Counted from the first letter of the stretch, positions 35,680 through 43,133 are shown. The stretch: 64,000 bases of DNA from Streptomyces omiyaensis (GCF_014650895.1 NZ_BMVV01000025.1:56821-120820); one strand, 5' to 3'. Program-made: numbers and translations. Notes: generated from the sequence alone by a model not told the origin.

Positions 35680-36145
35680 CGGCCGGCGCCCGCGGCGGGC
35701 CCTCCCGGAGACCGGACGGCTGATCTCCCGGCCCGGCCGGGTGCCGACCGACCGGTCGGGGGACCCGGACGTCCCGCTGCCGACGACCTGCTCGACGAGC
35801 GAGGGCTCCTCCCGAGGGGCCCTCGCTCCCTTCCCGGCGGCTTCCCCTGGAGGGCCCTGGTCTTGCCGGCGCCGGCGCCGGTGCCGGTGCCGGTGGTGCC
35901 GGTGCCGGTGGTGCCGGCGACGAGGCCGCGGCGGCCGGGGACCGCGAGCGGGATCCGCACCGGCGCGTCCGGGCGGCAGACGCCGTGCCGCGGCGCCCAG
36001 GTCGAGCGCGGGGCGCCGGAAGGCGTACCCGGCGGCGACCGGCGCGGGGAGGCCGCCGGCCGGGGCGGTGGCGGGCTCCGGCGGGGGACGCGGGGGCGTC
36101 CGCGGGCTCCGGGGCCGGCGGCGGCTGCCCCGCCTCGCCCATGAC
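35680..36145 (-). pseudogene. Internally deleted HerA-like ATPase gene (DUF853 type)
   Basis: The minus strand holds both ends of a HerA/DUF853-type ATPase gene without its middle. The start appears as VAAGYAFRRPALDLGAA in one frame and continues in another as CRPDAPVRIPLAVPGRRGLV, then a Walker A region expanded to T-T-G-T-G-T-T-G-T-G-T-G-A-G-A-G-K-T followed by RALQ. Shortly after comes the family's C-terminal tail, EEPSLVEQVVGSGTSGS and RSVGTRPGREISRPVSG, in the first frame. The intact protein should be about 500 residues; roughly 400 are missing, plus a frameshift near 35990. Identification is from remembered family sequences. Confidence 0.6.
35865..35920. repeat. GCCGGT-type tandem repeat inside the ATPase remnant
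   Basis: Repeats of GCCGGT and GGTGCCGGT lie exactly where the HerA-like remnant encodes its Gly/Thr-rich Walker A loop. On the minus strand they read as alternating Gly and Thr codons ahead of GKT. Slippage in the naturally repetitive G-x-T-G-x-G-K-T coding sequence is a simple explanation. Confidence 0.7.
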
Positions 36146-36240
36146 GGCACCCCACATGTCGGCTGTGTCACGGTCTGCACCAGCATCCCGTCGGTGCCGC
36201 GTGGCTGCGCCGGGAGCCGCTCGCCCGGTAGGCTTTCCGT

Positions 36241-36537
36241 GTGATCTTCAAGCGCATCGGAAACGGCAGGCCGTATCCCGACCACGGCCGGGAAAGCACC
36301 CGGCAGTGGGCGGACGTCGCCCCGCGCCCGGTCCGCCTCGACCAGCTGGTCACCACCAAGGGCCAGCTGGACCTGGAGACCCTGCTCGCCGAGGACTCCA
36401 CCTTCTACGGCGACCTCTTCGCGCACGTCGTGAAGTGGCAGGGCGACCTGTACCTCGAGGACGGGCTGCACCGCGCCGTCCGCGCCGCGCTCCAGCAGCG
36501 CCAGGTGCTCCACGCGCGCGTGCTGGACCTCGGCTGA
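36241..36537 (+). CDS. Small protein of the type annotated as VapB-family antitoxin
   Basis: A 98-residue conserved actinobacterial protein beginning MIFKRIGNGRPYPDHGREST, with QLVTTKGQLDLETLLAEDSTFYGDLFAHVVKWQGDLYLEDGLHRAVRAALQQ. Similar proteins are often labelled VapB-type antitoxins, but no PIN-domain toxin or other partner lies next to it, and the L-x-D-G-L-H-R-A motif is closer to ParB-like nuclease-fold proteins. GTG start. It stands alone between a decayed gene and a LytR_C-domain gene. Function unproven. Confidence 0.7.
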   Translation: MIFKRIGNGRPYPDHGRESTRQWADVAPRPVRLDQLVTTKGQLDLETLLAEDSTFYGDLFAHVVKWQGDLYLEDGLHRAVRAALQQRQVLHARVLDLG

Positions 36538-36652
36538 TCCCGTCGGGACGACGGGTCGGGCTGATCCTTTCGGGGGCAGTTCACGCCCATCCGGCCCCTG
36601 ATCACATGATCATCAAGTAGGCATCCCGCACGGGCGGCATTACGCTGCGCCC

Positions 36653-37282
36653 ATGAGCATGCTCACTCCCCCCGGCATGGGCGGAAAGTACCGCATCACG
36701 GGGGATGTCTACCCGCGCATGCGCCGCCCCCACCGTCGGCGCAGGATCGTCCTCGCCTCCGCCGCCGCAGTGGCCGTGCTCGGCGCGGCCGGCTGGGGCA
36801 CGCTCCAGCTCGTCGACGTGTTCTCCGGCGACGACGAGACGCGGAAGACCGTCGCCGGCAGGCAGGCCGACTGCAAGCCCGCGCCCACGCCCAGCGCCTC
36901 GGCGGCCGCGGGCCTGCCCAAGCCCGCCCAGGTCACGGTGAACGTCTACAACGCGACCCCGCGCAGCGGACTCGCCAAGGCCACCGCCGACGAGCTGAAG
37001 AAGCGCGGCTTCGCCATCGGCAAGATCGGCAACGCGCCCGCCGCCTACGACAAGAAGGTCACGGGCTCCGGCCTGCTGCTCGGCGCCCCGGGCGCCGCCA
37101 AGGGCACCTTCGCCGTCCTCGGCACCCAGCTCGCGGGCACCACGACGAAGGTCGACGCCCGCACCACGGCGGACGTCGACCTGATCATCGGTACTGCCTT
37201 CAAGAACCTGTCGCCCAAGGCGACGGCGGACGCGGCGCTGGTGGCCCTCAACAAGCCCAGGCCCGCGCCGACCCGCTGCTGA
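36653..37282 (+). CDS. Membrane-anchored LytR C-terminal domain protein
   Basis: A 209-residue protein with a basic cytoplasmic start (RMRRPHRRRRIVL), one membrane helix at about residues 27-47, and a Ser/Pro-rich spacer. The extracytoplasmic LytR_C-like domain runs from VTVNVYNATPRSGLAKATADELKKRGFAIGKIGNA to VDLIIGTAFKNLSPKA. The N-V-Y-N-A-T-x-x-x-G-L-A motif is typical. LytR_C domains accompany cell-wall polymer ligases, but the LCP catalytic domain is absent, so this is a stand-alone form. Convergent with upp. Confidence 0.83.
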   Translation: MSMLTPPGMGGKYRITGDVYPRMRRPHRRRRIVLASAAAVAVLGAAGWGTLQLVDVFSGDDETRKTVAGRQADCKPAPTPSASAAAGLPKPAQVTVNVYNATPRSGLAKATADELKKRGFAIGKIGNAPAAYDKKVTGSGLLLGAPGAAKGTFAVLGTQLAGTTTKVDARTTADVDLIIGTAFKNLSPKATADAALVALNKPRPAPTRC

Positions 37283-37289
37283 GCGGGGA

Positions 37290-37925
37290 CTACTCGGCGG
37301 CGCCGTACATGCGGTCGCCGGCGTCGCCGAGGCCCGGGACGATGTAGCCGGCCTCGTTGAGCCGCTCGTCGACCGAGGCGGTCACGACCGTCACCGGCGT
37401 GTCCGCGAGCTCGCGCTCCATGACCGCGACGCCCTCCGGGGCGGCCAGCAGCACCACGGCCGTCACGTCGTCCGCGCCGCGCCGGATCAGCTCCTGGATC
37501 GCCGCGACCAGCGTGCCGCCGGTCGCCAGCATCGGGTCGAGCACGTACACCTGGCGGCCCGAGAGGTCCTCCGGCATCCGGGTGGCGTAGGTCGACGCCT
37601 CCAGCGTCTCCTCGTTCCGGATCATGCCCAGGAAGCCGACCTCGGCCGTCGGGAGCAGCCGCACCATGCCGTCCAGCATCCCGAGCCCGGCGCGCAGGAT
37701 CGGGACGACCAGCGGACGCGGGTACGACAGCTTCACGCCGGTCGTCGGCGTGACGGGGGTCTCGATGTCGACCTGCTCGGTCCGCACGTCCCGGGTCGCC
37801 TCGTAGGCGAGCAGCGTGACCAGCTCGTCGGCGAGCCGGCGGAAGGTCGGGGAGTCCGTGCGCTTGTCGCGCAGGGTGGTGAGCTTGTGGGCGACCAGCG
37901 GGTGATCGACGACGTGGAGACGCAT
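37290..37925 (-). CDS. upp: Uracil phosphoribosyltransferase
   Basis: A 211-residue salvage enzyme making UMP from uracil and PRPP. The N-terminus is MRLHVVDHPLVAHKLTTLRD, the conserved RPLVVPILRAGLGMLDG follows, and YVLDPMLATGGTLVAAI is the PRPP loop. NEAGYIVPGLGDAGDRMYG is the uracil-binding C-terminus. The length is standard. It ends seven bases from the convergent LytR_C gene without a visible strong hairpin. Confidence 0.97.
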   Translation of the reverse strand: MRLHVVDHPLVAHKLTTLRDKRTDSPTFRRLADELVTLLAYEATRDVRTEQVDIETPVTPTTGVKLSYPRPLVVPILRAGLGMLDGMVRLLPTAEVGFLGMIRNEETLEASTYATRMPEDLSGRQVYVLDPMLATGGTLVAAIQELIRRGADDVTAVVLLAAPEGVAVMERELADTPVTVVTASVDERLNEAGYIVPGLGDAGDRMYGAAE

Positions 37926-38017
37926 GACTCAACAGTAGCCCGCCGCGCACTGGCACCGACCCACGCCGCTGCGGCAAGGTGGGAGCACAGGGACCCAGTG
38001 ATGGGGTGGTGTGGCCG

Positions 38018-38236
38018 ATGCCCGACCCGAAGAACACATCCGGCCTGGTCCGGGGCGGCACGGAGCCCCGGACGCCGGAGACACAGCCGGAGACCGACGC
38101 GGAGCGCCGCAGACGCCGCGCGCAGTTCCTCCGCGAGCTCGGCGAGGCCAAGGCGCTGCGCGACCGCGTGCAGCCGCGGCGCGCCCGGGCGGCCCGCATG
38201 AGACAGGCCATGCGCATGCGCACCTTCCGGTGGTGA
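38018..38236 (+). CDS. Small basic conserved protein
   Basis: A 72-residue protein beginning MPDPKNTSGLVRGGTEPRTP. Its highly charged helical second half runs ERRRRRAQFLRELGEAKALRDRV and ends R-M-R-Q-A-M-R-M-R-T-F-R-W. I recognise it only as a small conserved Streptomyces type of unknown role. The helix could bind nucleic acid or a protein partner. An in-frame start at 37979 is possible but adds unconserved-looking residues. Divergent from upp. Confidence 0.6.
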   Translation: MPDPKNTSGLVRGGTEPRTPETQPETDAERRRRRAQFLRELGEAKALRDRVQPRRARAARMRQAMRMRTFRW

Positions 38237-38435
38237 GGGCCCGTGGGGCGGGGAGACGCGACCCCGCCGCGCGCCGGGGTCGCACGCCCACCCGAACGCG
38301 GTGTGGTTCAGACTGATGCACGACGCAAGAGCCGAAGACCTCTCCTGAGGCCGTCGTTTCTGTCACGATGCCGATTGGGCGGGGCTCAGGAGCGCGCCGC
38401 CGGATCATCACACCTCTGATCAGTGGGAGAGTCAG

Positions 38436-38981
38436 GTGTACTTCGCCGCACTGCTCGCGCGCACCGAAGACGGGTGGGAAGCGAGCGATACGGAGCTCGA
38501 CGACGTGGAGACGCTGGCGGACCTGGCCGATCTGGCCCGTGAGGCGGCGGCCGACGAAGGGGAGACCGTCCTCGTCTTCATCGAGCAGGAGGACGCGTGG
38601 TTCGGCGTCGTCCGCGTCGACGGAGAGGACGACCCCCGGGTCTACGTCTCCCACGCGGCGGCCGCGGCCCGCTCCTCGTACGGGGAGATCCTCACCTCGG
38701 AACTGCTCGGCGACGACGACCCGGACAGCGAGCTCGACGAACTCGACAGGCTCACCGCCCTGGACGGCACCGAGGACGGTGAGCCGGAGCACGCGCCCGA
38801 CGAGGACGAGGACGCCTCCGCGGGCAGCGCCGGCATCGCGCCGGCCGGTCCGCTCGGCGACGGCCGGATCCTCGCCGACCTCGGCCTGTCCGAGCGGGAG
38901 CTGCTCGCCGTGACCGAGGACGCCCTCGGGGAGATCGCCGACGCCATCGGCGCCTCCGACATCCTGGAGGCCGTCCGCTAG
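38436..38981 (+). CDS. tRNA adenosine deaminase-associated protein
   Basis: A 181-residue acidic protein that in Streptomyces always precedes tadA. MYFAALLARTEDGWEASDTELDDVETLADLADLAREAA and VLVFIEQEDAWFGVVRVDGE form the folded N-terminal domain. A long Asp/Glu-rich linker (about residues 90-130) and a short C-terminal helix, ILADLGLSERELLAVTEDALGEIADAIG, follow. The stop TAG shares its last base with the GTG of tadA, so translation is coupled and physical association with TadA is likely. The family name comes from this linkage; activity unknown. Confidence 0.85.
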   Translation: MYFAALLARTEDGWEASDTELDDVETLADLADLAREAAADEGETVLVFIEQEDAWFGVVRVDGEDDPRVYVSHAAAAARSSYGEILTSELLGDDDPDSELDELDRLTALDGTEDGEPEHAPDEDEDASAGSAGIAPAGPLGDGRILADLGLSERELLAVTEDALGEIADAIGASDILEAVR

Positions 38982-39457
38982 TGCCGTCCGCAGTGCCCGG
39001 CCCCGTGCCGGACTCCTGGCGGGACGCCATGCGCCTCGCCCTCGCCGAGGCCTCGGCGGCCGTGCCGGCCGGTGACGTACCGGTCGGCGCGGTCGTCCTC
39101 TCCCCCTCCGGCGAGGTCCTCTCCCTCGGTCGCAACGAGCGGGAGGCGACCGGCGATCCGACCGCCCACGCGGAGGTCCTGGCGCTGCGCCGGGCCGCCG
39201 CGGCCACCGGCGAGTGGCGGCTGACCGGCTGCACGCTCGTGGTGACCCTGGAGCCCTGCGTGATGTGCGCGGGCGCGCTGGTCCAGTCCCGGGTCGAGCG
39301 GGTCGTCTACGGCGCCGACGACGAGAAGGCGGGCGCCGCGGGCTCCCTCTGGGACCTGGTCCGCGACCGCAGGCTCAACCACCGTCCCGAGGTCGTCCGC
39401 GGCGTCCTCGGCGAGGAGTGCGCCGAACAGCTCACCGCCTTCTTCCGCACCCGCTGA
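38981..39457 (+). CDS. tadA: tRNA-specific adenosine deaminase
   Basis: A 158-residue zinc deaminase that converts the wobble adenosine of tRNA-Arg(ACG) to inosine. The active site is readable: HAEVLALRRAA (zinc His and proton-shuttle Glu) and TLEPCVMCAGAL (two zinc Cys). GADDEKAGAAGSLWDL is the TadA-specific substrate loop. The GTG start overlaps the stop of the associated-protein gene. Its likely tRNA substrate, tRNA-Arg with anticodon ACG, is encoded in this same window at 61804-61876. Confidence 0.95.
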   Translation: MPSAVPGPVPDSWRDAMRLALAEASAAVPAGDVPVGAVVLSPSGEVLSLGRNEREATGDPTAHAEVLALRRAAAATGEWRLTGCTLVVTLEPCVMCAGALVQSRVERVVYGADDEKAGAAGSLWDLVRDRRLNHRPEVVRGVLGEECAEQLTAFFRTR

Positions 39458-39523
39458 CCTGCGGAGCCGCCCCCGGCGGATACGGATTTCATGGCTGGGC
39501 GACTTTGGGCTAAGCTCTCTCTC

Positions 39524-39608
39524 GGTAGCGTGTCCGAGCGGCCGAAGGAGCTCGCCTCGAAAGCGAGTGTGGGGAAACTCACCGAGGGTTCAAATCCCTC
39601 CGCTACCG
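39524..39608 (+). tRNA. tRNA-Ser(CGA)
   Basis: Class II tRNA: acceptor GGTAGCG/CGCTACC, anticodon stem CTCGC/GCGAG with loop CTCGAAA (anticodon CGA), variable arm TGTGGGGAAACTCAC, T arm GAGGG-TTCAAAT-CCCTC. Discriminator G, no encoded CCA. Confidence 0.96.
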
Positions 39609-39614
39609 CTGAAG

Positions 39615-39650
39615 ACGCCCCTCCGACCAGGCAACTGGTCGGAGGGGCGT
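39615..39650 (+). terminator. Terminator after tRNA-Ser(CGA)
   Basis: A 16-bp perfect stem, ACGCCCCTCCGACCAG with its complement, around a GCAA tetraloop, followed by TCT. Confidence 0.9.
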
Positions 39651-40139
39651 TCTGCGTTCCAGGGGCGTTCCGAGCCCCCGGGAGGGCCGCCTTCCAGCGG
39701 GGTTCCCGCCCTCCCAGGACGCCTCCGGGGCCGTGTCCGGCCGGCCGCCGGGAAGACCCGGCACGGGGTACGGGCGCAGCCGGTACGGGCGCAGCCGTAC
39801 CGGCGGAACGGGGAGGGGAGGGGGAGACGGGGCGGGAGAACGAGGAGGACGGGGGGAGCGGCATCGGGGGGACAAGCCGCTCCCCCCGATGAGAACCGGT
39901 CCGGCAAGTCCTGCGCCGCAGTCAGGGGGAAGCTCGCGGCGCGGACCCCGCAGTGCGGGCCGGTTCCATGCGCCCCGCGGATTCCTGCCAGATCCGCCGG
40001 GCTCGCCCTCCATCCTGCTCCCCCGTCACCCGTCCGGGGGGCGGCGAAAGACCCCGAAGCCCGGGCCCTTGGTCCATAAAGGCTCGGTTAGAGTGGGCCA
40101 CCGCCGAGGCGGGGCCCGGCGCCGGGAGGGGGAGGACGG
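39651..40139. other. Intergenic region with a short tandem repeat
   Basis: No gene was supported in these 489 bases. A 15-base unit, GGTACGGGCGCAGCC, is repeated in tandem at 39768-39782 and 39783-39797. The stretch 40060-40100 (GGTCCATAAAGGCTCGGTTAGAGTGG) is less GC-rich and may hold the promoter of the small membrane-protein gene at 40140. Confidence 0.5.
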
Positions 40140-40304
40140 ATGTCCCAGGCGAGGAAAATCGCGGTCTACACGTTCGGGGTCTTCGTGCTGTACGCGATCA
40201 TCACGTCCCCGGACCGCTCCGCCGAGCTGGTCCAGATAGGCTTCGAGGGCCTTTCCAGCGCCGCCAAGGGTGTCGGAGAGTTCATGACCGAACTCATCAA
40301 CTAG
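40140..40304 (+). CDS. 54-residue small membrane protein
   Basis: The ATG at 40140 follows GGGGAGGACGG. The product is MSQARKIAVYTFGVFVLYAI and so on, ending EFMTELIN. One hydrophobic helix (about residues 8-23) near the N-terminus is followed by an amphipathic stretch with S-A-A-K-G-V-G-E. Good ribosome site and clean frame support a real gene. It resembles small conserved Streptomyces membrane proteins of unknown role. It ends nine bases before the Dabb gene, so the two are probably cotranscribed. Confidence 0.75.
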   Translation: MSQARKIAVYTFGVFVLYAIITSPDRSAELVQIGFEGLSSAAKGVGEFMTELIN

Positions 40305-40313
40305 GAGCCCTCC

Positions 40314-40607
40314 GTGATCCGCCATCTGGTCCTCTTCAAGCTCAACGAGGGCGTCGAGCGCGACGAGCCGCGCGTGGCCGCCGGCGTCGAGGCGTTCCGC
40401 GCGCTCGGCGGGCAGATCCCCGAGCTGCGGTTCTGGGAGTGCGACTGGAACGTGTCGGACCGGCCGATCGCGTACGACTTCGCCATCAACTCGGCCGTCG
40501 AGGACCCGGAGGCGCTCCAGCGCTACCTCGACCACCCGGCGCACCAGGCCGGTGTGGCGCAGTGGCGCGAGTTCTCCACCTGGGTGATCGCGGACTACCC
40601 CTTCTAG
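40314..40607 (+). CDS. Dabb (stress-responsive A/B barrel) domain protein
   Basis: A 97-residue dimeric alpha/beta-barrel protein. MIRHLVLFKLNEGVERDE is the first strand and helix, FWECDWNVSDRPIAYDFAI carries the central strands, and YLDHPAHQAGVAQWREF is the conserved Dabb helix with H-P-x-H. Such domains occur in stress proteins and in polyketide cyclases. The GTG start follows the small membrane-protein gene closely. Its TAG stop is part of the CTAG target duplication of a MITE inserted directly behind it, so the native stop context has been altered by the insertion. Confidence 0.88.
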   Translation: MIRHLVLFKLNEGVERDEPRVAAGVEAFRALGGQIPELRFWECDWNVSDRPIAYDFAINSAVEDPEALQRYLDHPAHQAGVAQWREFSTWVIADYPF

Positions 40608-40840
40608 GGCCTGTCTGACCATTCCCGTCGGGTCCGGCCCGCCCGGCACGCGCTCCCCCGTAGCCCTTCGGGCACGGGAGGTGCCCCCATGCCGCACGGC
40701 CGAAACGCCCGAGTAGCTCCTTCCCCGAGCTCTCGGCTTCGCTCGAGCGGGGGAGACCCCGACCGAGGGCGCCCCGGCCGCACGCCGATCGCACGCACCG
40801 AACGACCCGGCCTGATCCGACGCCCATGGTCAGACAGGCC
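40608..40840. mobile_element. 233-bp MITE with CTAG target duplication
   Basis: GGCCTGTCTGACCAT (40608-40622) is repeated in perfect inversion as ATGGTCAGACAGGCC (40826-40840). The similarity continues inward imperfectly for about 12 more bases (CGTCGG and TC shared). CTAG flanks the element on both sides (40604-40607 and 40841-40844), fitting the YTAR target duplication of IS5-type elements. There is no transposase; the inside holds small hairpins such as GAGCTCTCGGCTTCGCTCGAG. It separates the Dabb gene from the terminator at 40865. Confidence 0.8.
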
Positions 40841-40864
40841 CTAGGCCGCTCGCCCCCCGTTCTC

Positions 40865-40901
40865 CGCGAGACCCCCCGCCGTCCGGGCGGGGGGTCTCGC
40901 G
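40865..40901 (+). terminator. Terminator displaced downstream of the MITE
   Basis: A 16-bp perfect stem, CGCGAGACCCCCCGCC with GGCGGGGGGTCTCGCG, around GTCCG. It lies 24 bases beyond the MITE and was probably the original terminator of the Dabb gene before insertion. Confidence 0.8.
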
Positions 40902-41082
40902 CGTTGCCGCCCCCAGCGCTTCTGGCCTCCCCTTTTTCGTCCACCATGCCCTCAACACGTACGTATGCGGTGCTTGCACACAGTGGACATGTCTTGTGAT
41001 GCTATGACCGCTTTTGATGGATGAGTTGACCGTTTGACCGCAGTTGACCCAGTCGACCAGCTACACCAGCCAAAGGGGTGGC

Positions 41083-41937
41083 GTGAACGTGCCGGCCAGT
41101 ACAGCGCCTCAGGTCCCGCCCCAGCACGAGGCGGGTGGAGCAGCGGACACCCCGCGCCCCCGGGACCGGAGCAGCCGCGGCGCCGACACCCGGGCGCTCA
41201 CCCAGGTGCTCTTCGGACAGCTCAAGAACCTGGATCCGGGCACCCCCGAGCACGACCGGGTGCGCGGGGCGCTCATCGAGGCCAACCTGCCGCTCGTGCG
41301 GTACGCGGCGGCCCGCTTCCGCTCGCGCAACGAGCCGATGGAGGACGTCGTCCAGGTCGGGACGATCGGCCTGATCAACGCGATCGACCGCTTCGACCCG
41401 GAGCGGGGCGTGCAGTTCCCGACCTTCGCCATGCCGACCGTGGTCGGCGAGATCAAGCGGTACTTCCGCGACAACGTCCGCACCGTGCACGTGCCGCGCC
41501 GGCTGCACGAGCTGTGGGTGCAGGTGAACGGCGCCACCGAGGACCTGACGACGGCCCACGGGCGCTCCCCCACCACCGCCGAGATCGCGGAGCGGCTGCG
41601 GATCGGCGAGGACGAGGTGCTCGCCTGCATCGAGGCCGGACGCTCGTACCACGCCACCTCCCTGGAGGCGGCGCAGGAGGGCGACGGGCTGCCCGGGCTC
41701 CTCGACCGGCTCGGCTACGAGGACCCGGCGCTCGCCGGGGTCGAGCACCGCGACCTGGTCCGGCACCTGCTCGTCCAGCTGCCCGAGCGGGAGCAGCGGA
41801 TCCTGATGCTGCGCTACTACAGCAATCTGACGCAGTCCCAGATCAGCCAGGAGCTCGGGGTCTCGCAGATGCACGTGTCAAGGCTCCTCGCCCGGAGCTT
41901 CGCCCGCTTGAGATCCGCAAACAGAATCGAGGCATGA
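41083..41937 (+). CDS. sigF: RNA polymerase sigma factor SigF (SigB/SigF family)
   Basis: A 284-residue group 3 sigma factor. Region 2 reads NLPLVRYAAARFRSRNEPMEDVVQVGTIGLINAIDRFDPERGVQF, with FPTFAMPTVVGEIKRYFRDNVRTVHVPRR; region 3 is LHELWVQVNGATEDLTTAHGRSP; region 4 is LPEREQRILMLRYYSNLTQSQISQELGVSQMHVSRLLARS. In S. coelicolor SigF acts late in spore maturation. The GTG at 41083 has AAAGGGG five bases upstream; a GTG at 41089 is also possible. No anti-sigma gene is adjacent. The gene sits beside sigN as in other Streptomyces. Confidence 0.93.
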   Translation: MNVPASTAPQVPPQHEAGGAADTPRPRDRSSRGADTRALTQVLFGQLKNLDPGTPEHDRVRGALIEANLPLVRYAAARFRSRNEPMEDVVQVGTIGLINAIDRFDPERGVQFPTFAMPTVVGEIKRYFRDNVRTVHVPRRLHELWVQVNGATEDLTTAHGRSPTTAEIAERLRIGEDEVLACIEAGRSYHATSLEAAQEGDGLPGLLDRLGYEDPALAGVEHRDLVRHLLVQLPEREQRILMLRYYSNLTQSQISQELGVSQMHVSRLLARSFARLRSANRIEA

Positions 41938-42022
41938 CCGGAACGGGTAGACCGGTTCGGAGCAGTTCCACGACGCCCCAATTGCCGTACACCCCTTGTT
42001 TCCTGCGGATATGCGCCCACCC

Positions 42023-42034
42023 CTTGTCGACAAG
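42023..42034. promoter_or_regulatory. Palindrome CTTGTCGACAAG upstream of sigN
   Basis: A perfect 12-base palindrome about 140 bases before the sigN start, in a locally A/T-rich control region (41985-42070). It is a possible operator for a developmental regulator. No -35/-10 pair of the SigB/F type (GTTT-N-GGGTA) could be placed with confidence. Confidence 0.4.
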
Positions 42035-42173
42035 TCACTACAGCGTGTTGCCGACATGTGACATTCTGCTGGGGACGCGTTTGCCGCAGCCCCACGGCCG
42101 GTATTCAGGTGGAAGCTGCGTTCCTCCGATGGTCGCGGCCCACCGCGACCGTCCGCGACCTCTAGGGGGTGGC

Positions 42174-43097
42174 ATGTCCGCAGATCAGGGCAGCTCGAAG
42201 GTGCTCACGCTCACGCCCGTTCCGGTCCTCGCGCCCGAGCCCGTACCCACGCAGACGACGGCGACGACCGCGGCCGAGAGCGGCGTGCTCCCGGCCCCGG
42301 CGCCGACCGTCGCCCCGGAAGCCCTCGACACCCGCACCCTCTCGCGCTCCCTGTTCCTGCGGCTGCGCGCCCTCGACACCGAGGGCGCCGCGGCGGACAG
42401 CCCGGAGCGGACCTACGTCCGCGACACCCTCATCGAGCTGAACCTCCCGCTCGTGCGGTACGCGGCGGCCCGCTTCCGCTCGCGCAACGAGCCGATGGAG
42501 GACATCGTCCAGGTCGGCACCATCGGCCTGATCAAGGCGATCGACCGCTTCGACTGCGAACGGGGCGTGGAGTTCCCGACGTTCGCGATGCCGACGGTCG
42601 TCGGCGAGATCAAGCGCTTCTTCCGCGACACCTCGTGGTCGGTGCGGGTGCCGCGCCGGCTCCAGGAGCTGCGCCTCGCCCTCACCAAGGCCAGCGACGA
42701 GCTCGCGCAGAAGCTCGACCGCTCGCCGACCGTCCCCGAACTCGCCGCCGTGCTCGGGGTGTCGGAGGAGGACGTCGTCGACGGCCTCGCGGTGGGCAAC
42801 GCGTACACGGCCTCCTCCCTCGACTCGCCCTCCCCGGAGGACGACGGCGGCGAGGGCTCCCTCGCGGACCGCCTCGGCTACGAGGACGCGGCCCTGGAGG
42901 GCGTCGAGTACCGCGAGTCGCTGAAGCCGCTGCTCGCCAAACTCCCGCCCCGCGAGCGGCAGATCATCATGCTGCGCTTCTTCGCCAACATGACCCAGTC
43001 GCAGATCGGCGAGGAGGTCGGCATCTCCCAGATGCACGTCTCGCGCCTGCTCACCCGCACGCTCTCCCAGCTCCGCGAGGGCCTGATCGCGGACTGA
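42174..43097 (+). CDS. sigN: RNA polymerase sigma factor SigN (SigB/SigF family)
   Basis: A 307-residue sigma factor, paralogue of the upstream SigF. The Pro/Thr-rich N-terminal extension (about residues 1-55) is unlike SigF. Region 2 reads NLPLVRYAAARFRSRNEPMEDIVQVGTIGLIKAIDRFDCERGVEF. Region 4 reads LPPRERQIIMLRFFANMTQSQIGEEVGISQMHVSRLLTRT. The shared core shows an old tandem duplication. The ATG at 42174 follows AGGGGGTGGC. In S. coelicolor SigN is developmental. A 236-base gap from sigF with its own A/T-rich zone argues for a separate promoter. Confidence 0.92.
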   Translation: MSADQGSSKVLTLTPVPVLAPEPVPTQTTATTAAESGVLPAPAPTVAPEALDTRTLSRSLFLRLRALDTEGAAADSPERTYVRDTLIELNLPLVRYAAARFRSRNEPMEDIVQVGTIGLIKAIDRFDCERGVEFPTFAMPTVVGEIKRFFRDTSWSVRVPRRLQELRLALTKASDELAQKLDRSPTVPELAAVLGVSEEDVVDGLAVGNAYTASSLDSPSPEDDGGEGSLADRLGYEDAALEGVEYRESLKPLLAKLPPRERQIIMLRFFANMTQSQIGEEVGISQMHVSRLLTRTLSQLREGLIAD

Positions 43098-43118
43098 GTT
43101 CGCCGATTCCCCCCCTTG

Positions 43119-43133
43119 CTGACGATCCGTCAG
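43119..43133. promoter_or_regulatory. Short hairpin or operator between sigN and the lipoprotein gene
   Basis: CTGACG-ATC-CGTCAG forms a perfect six-base inverted repeat with a three-base centre. It lies 21 bases after sigN and 14 bases before the lipoprotein start. Too short for a strong terminator; it may be a regulator site. Confidence 0.4.

Noticed and set aside
34088..36157. A 689-codon minus-strand frame opposite the M28 peptidase gene
   Set aside because: Antisense shadow of a well-supported secreted peptidase, rich in Val/Gly/Glu patterns typical of complements of Ala/Asp/Thr codons.
43119..43133. Terminator after sigN
   Set aside because: A six-base stem with a three-base loop and no following T run is weaker than every other terminator in the window; kept only as a possible operator.
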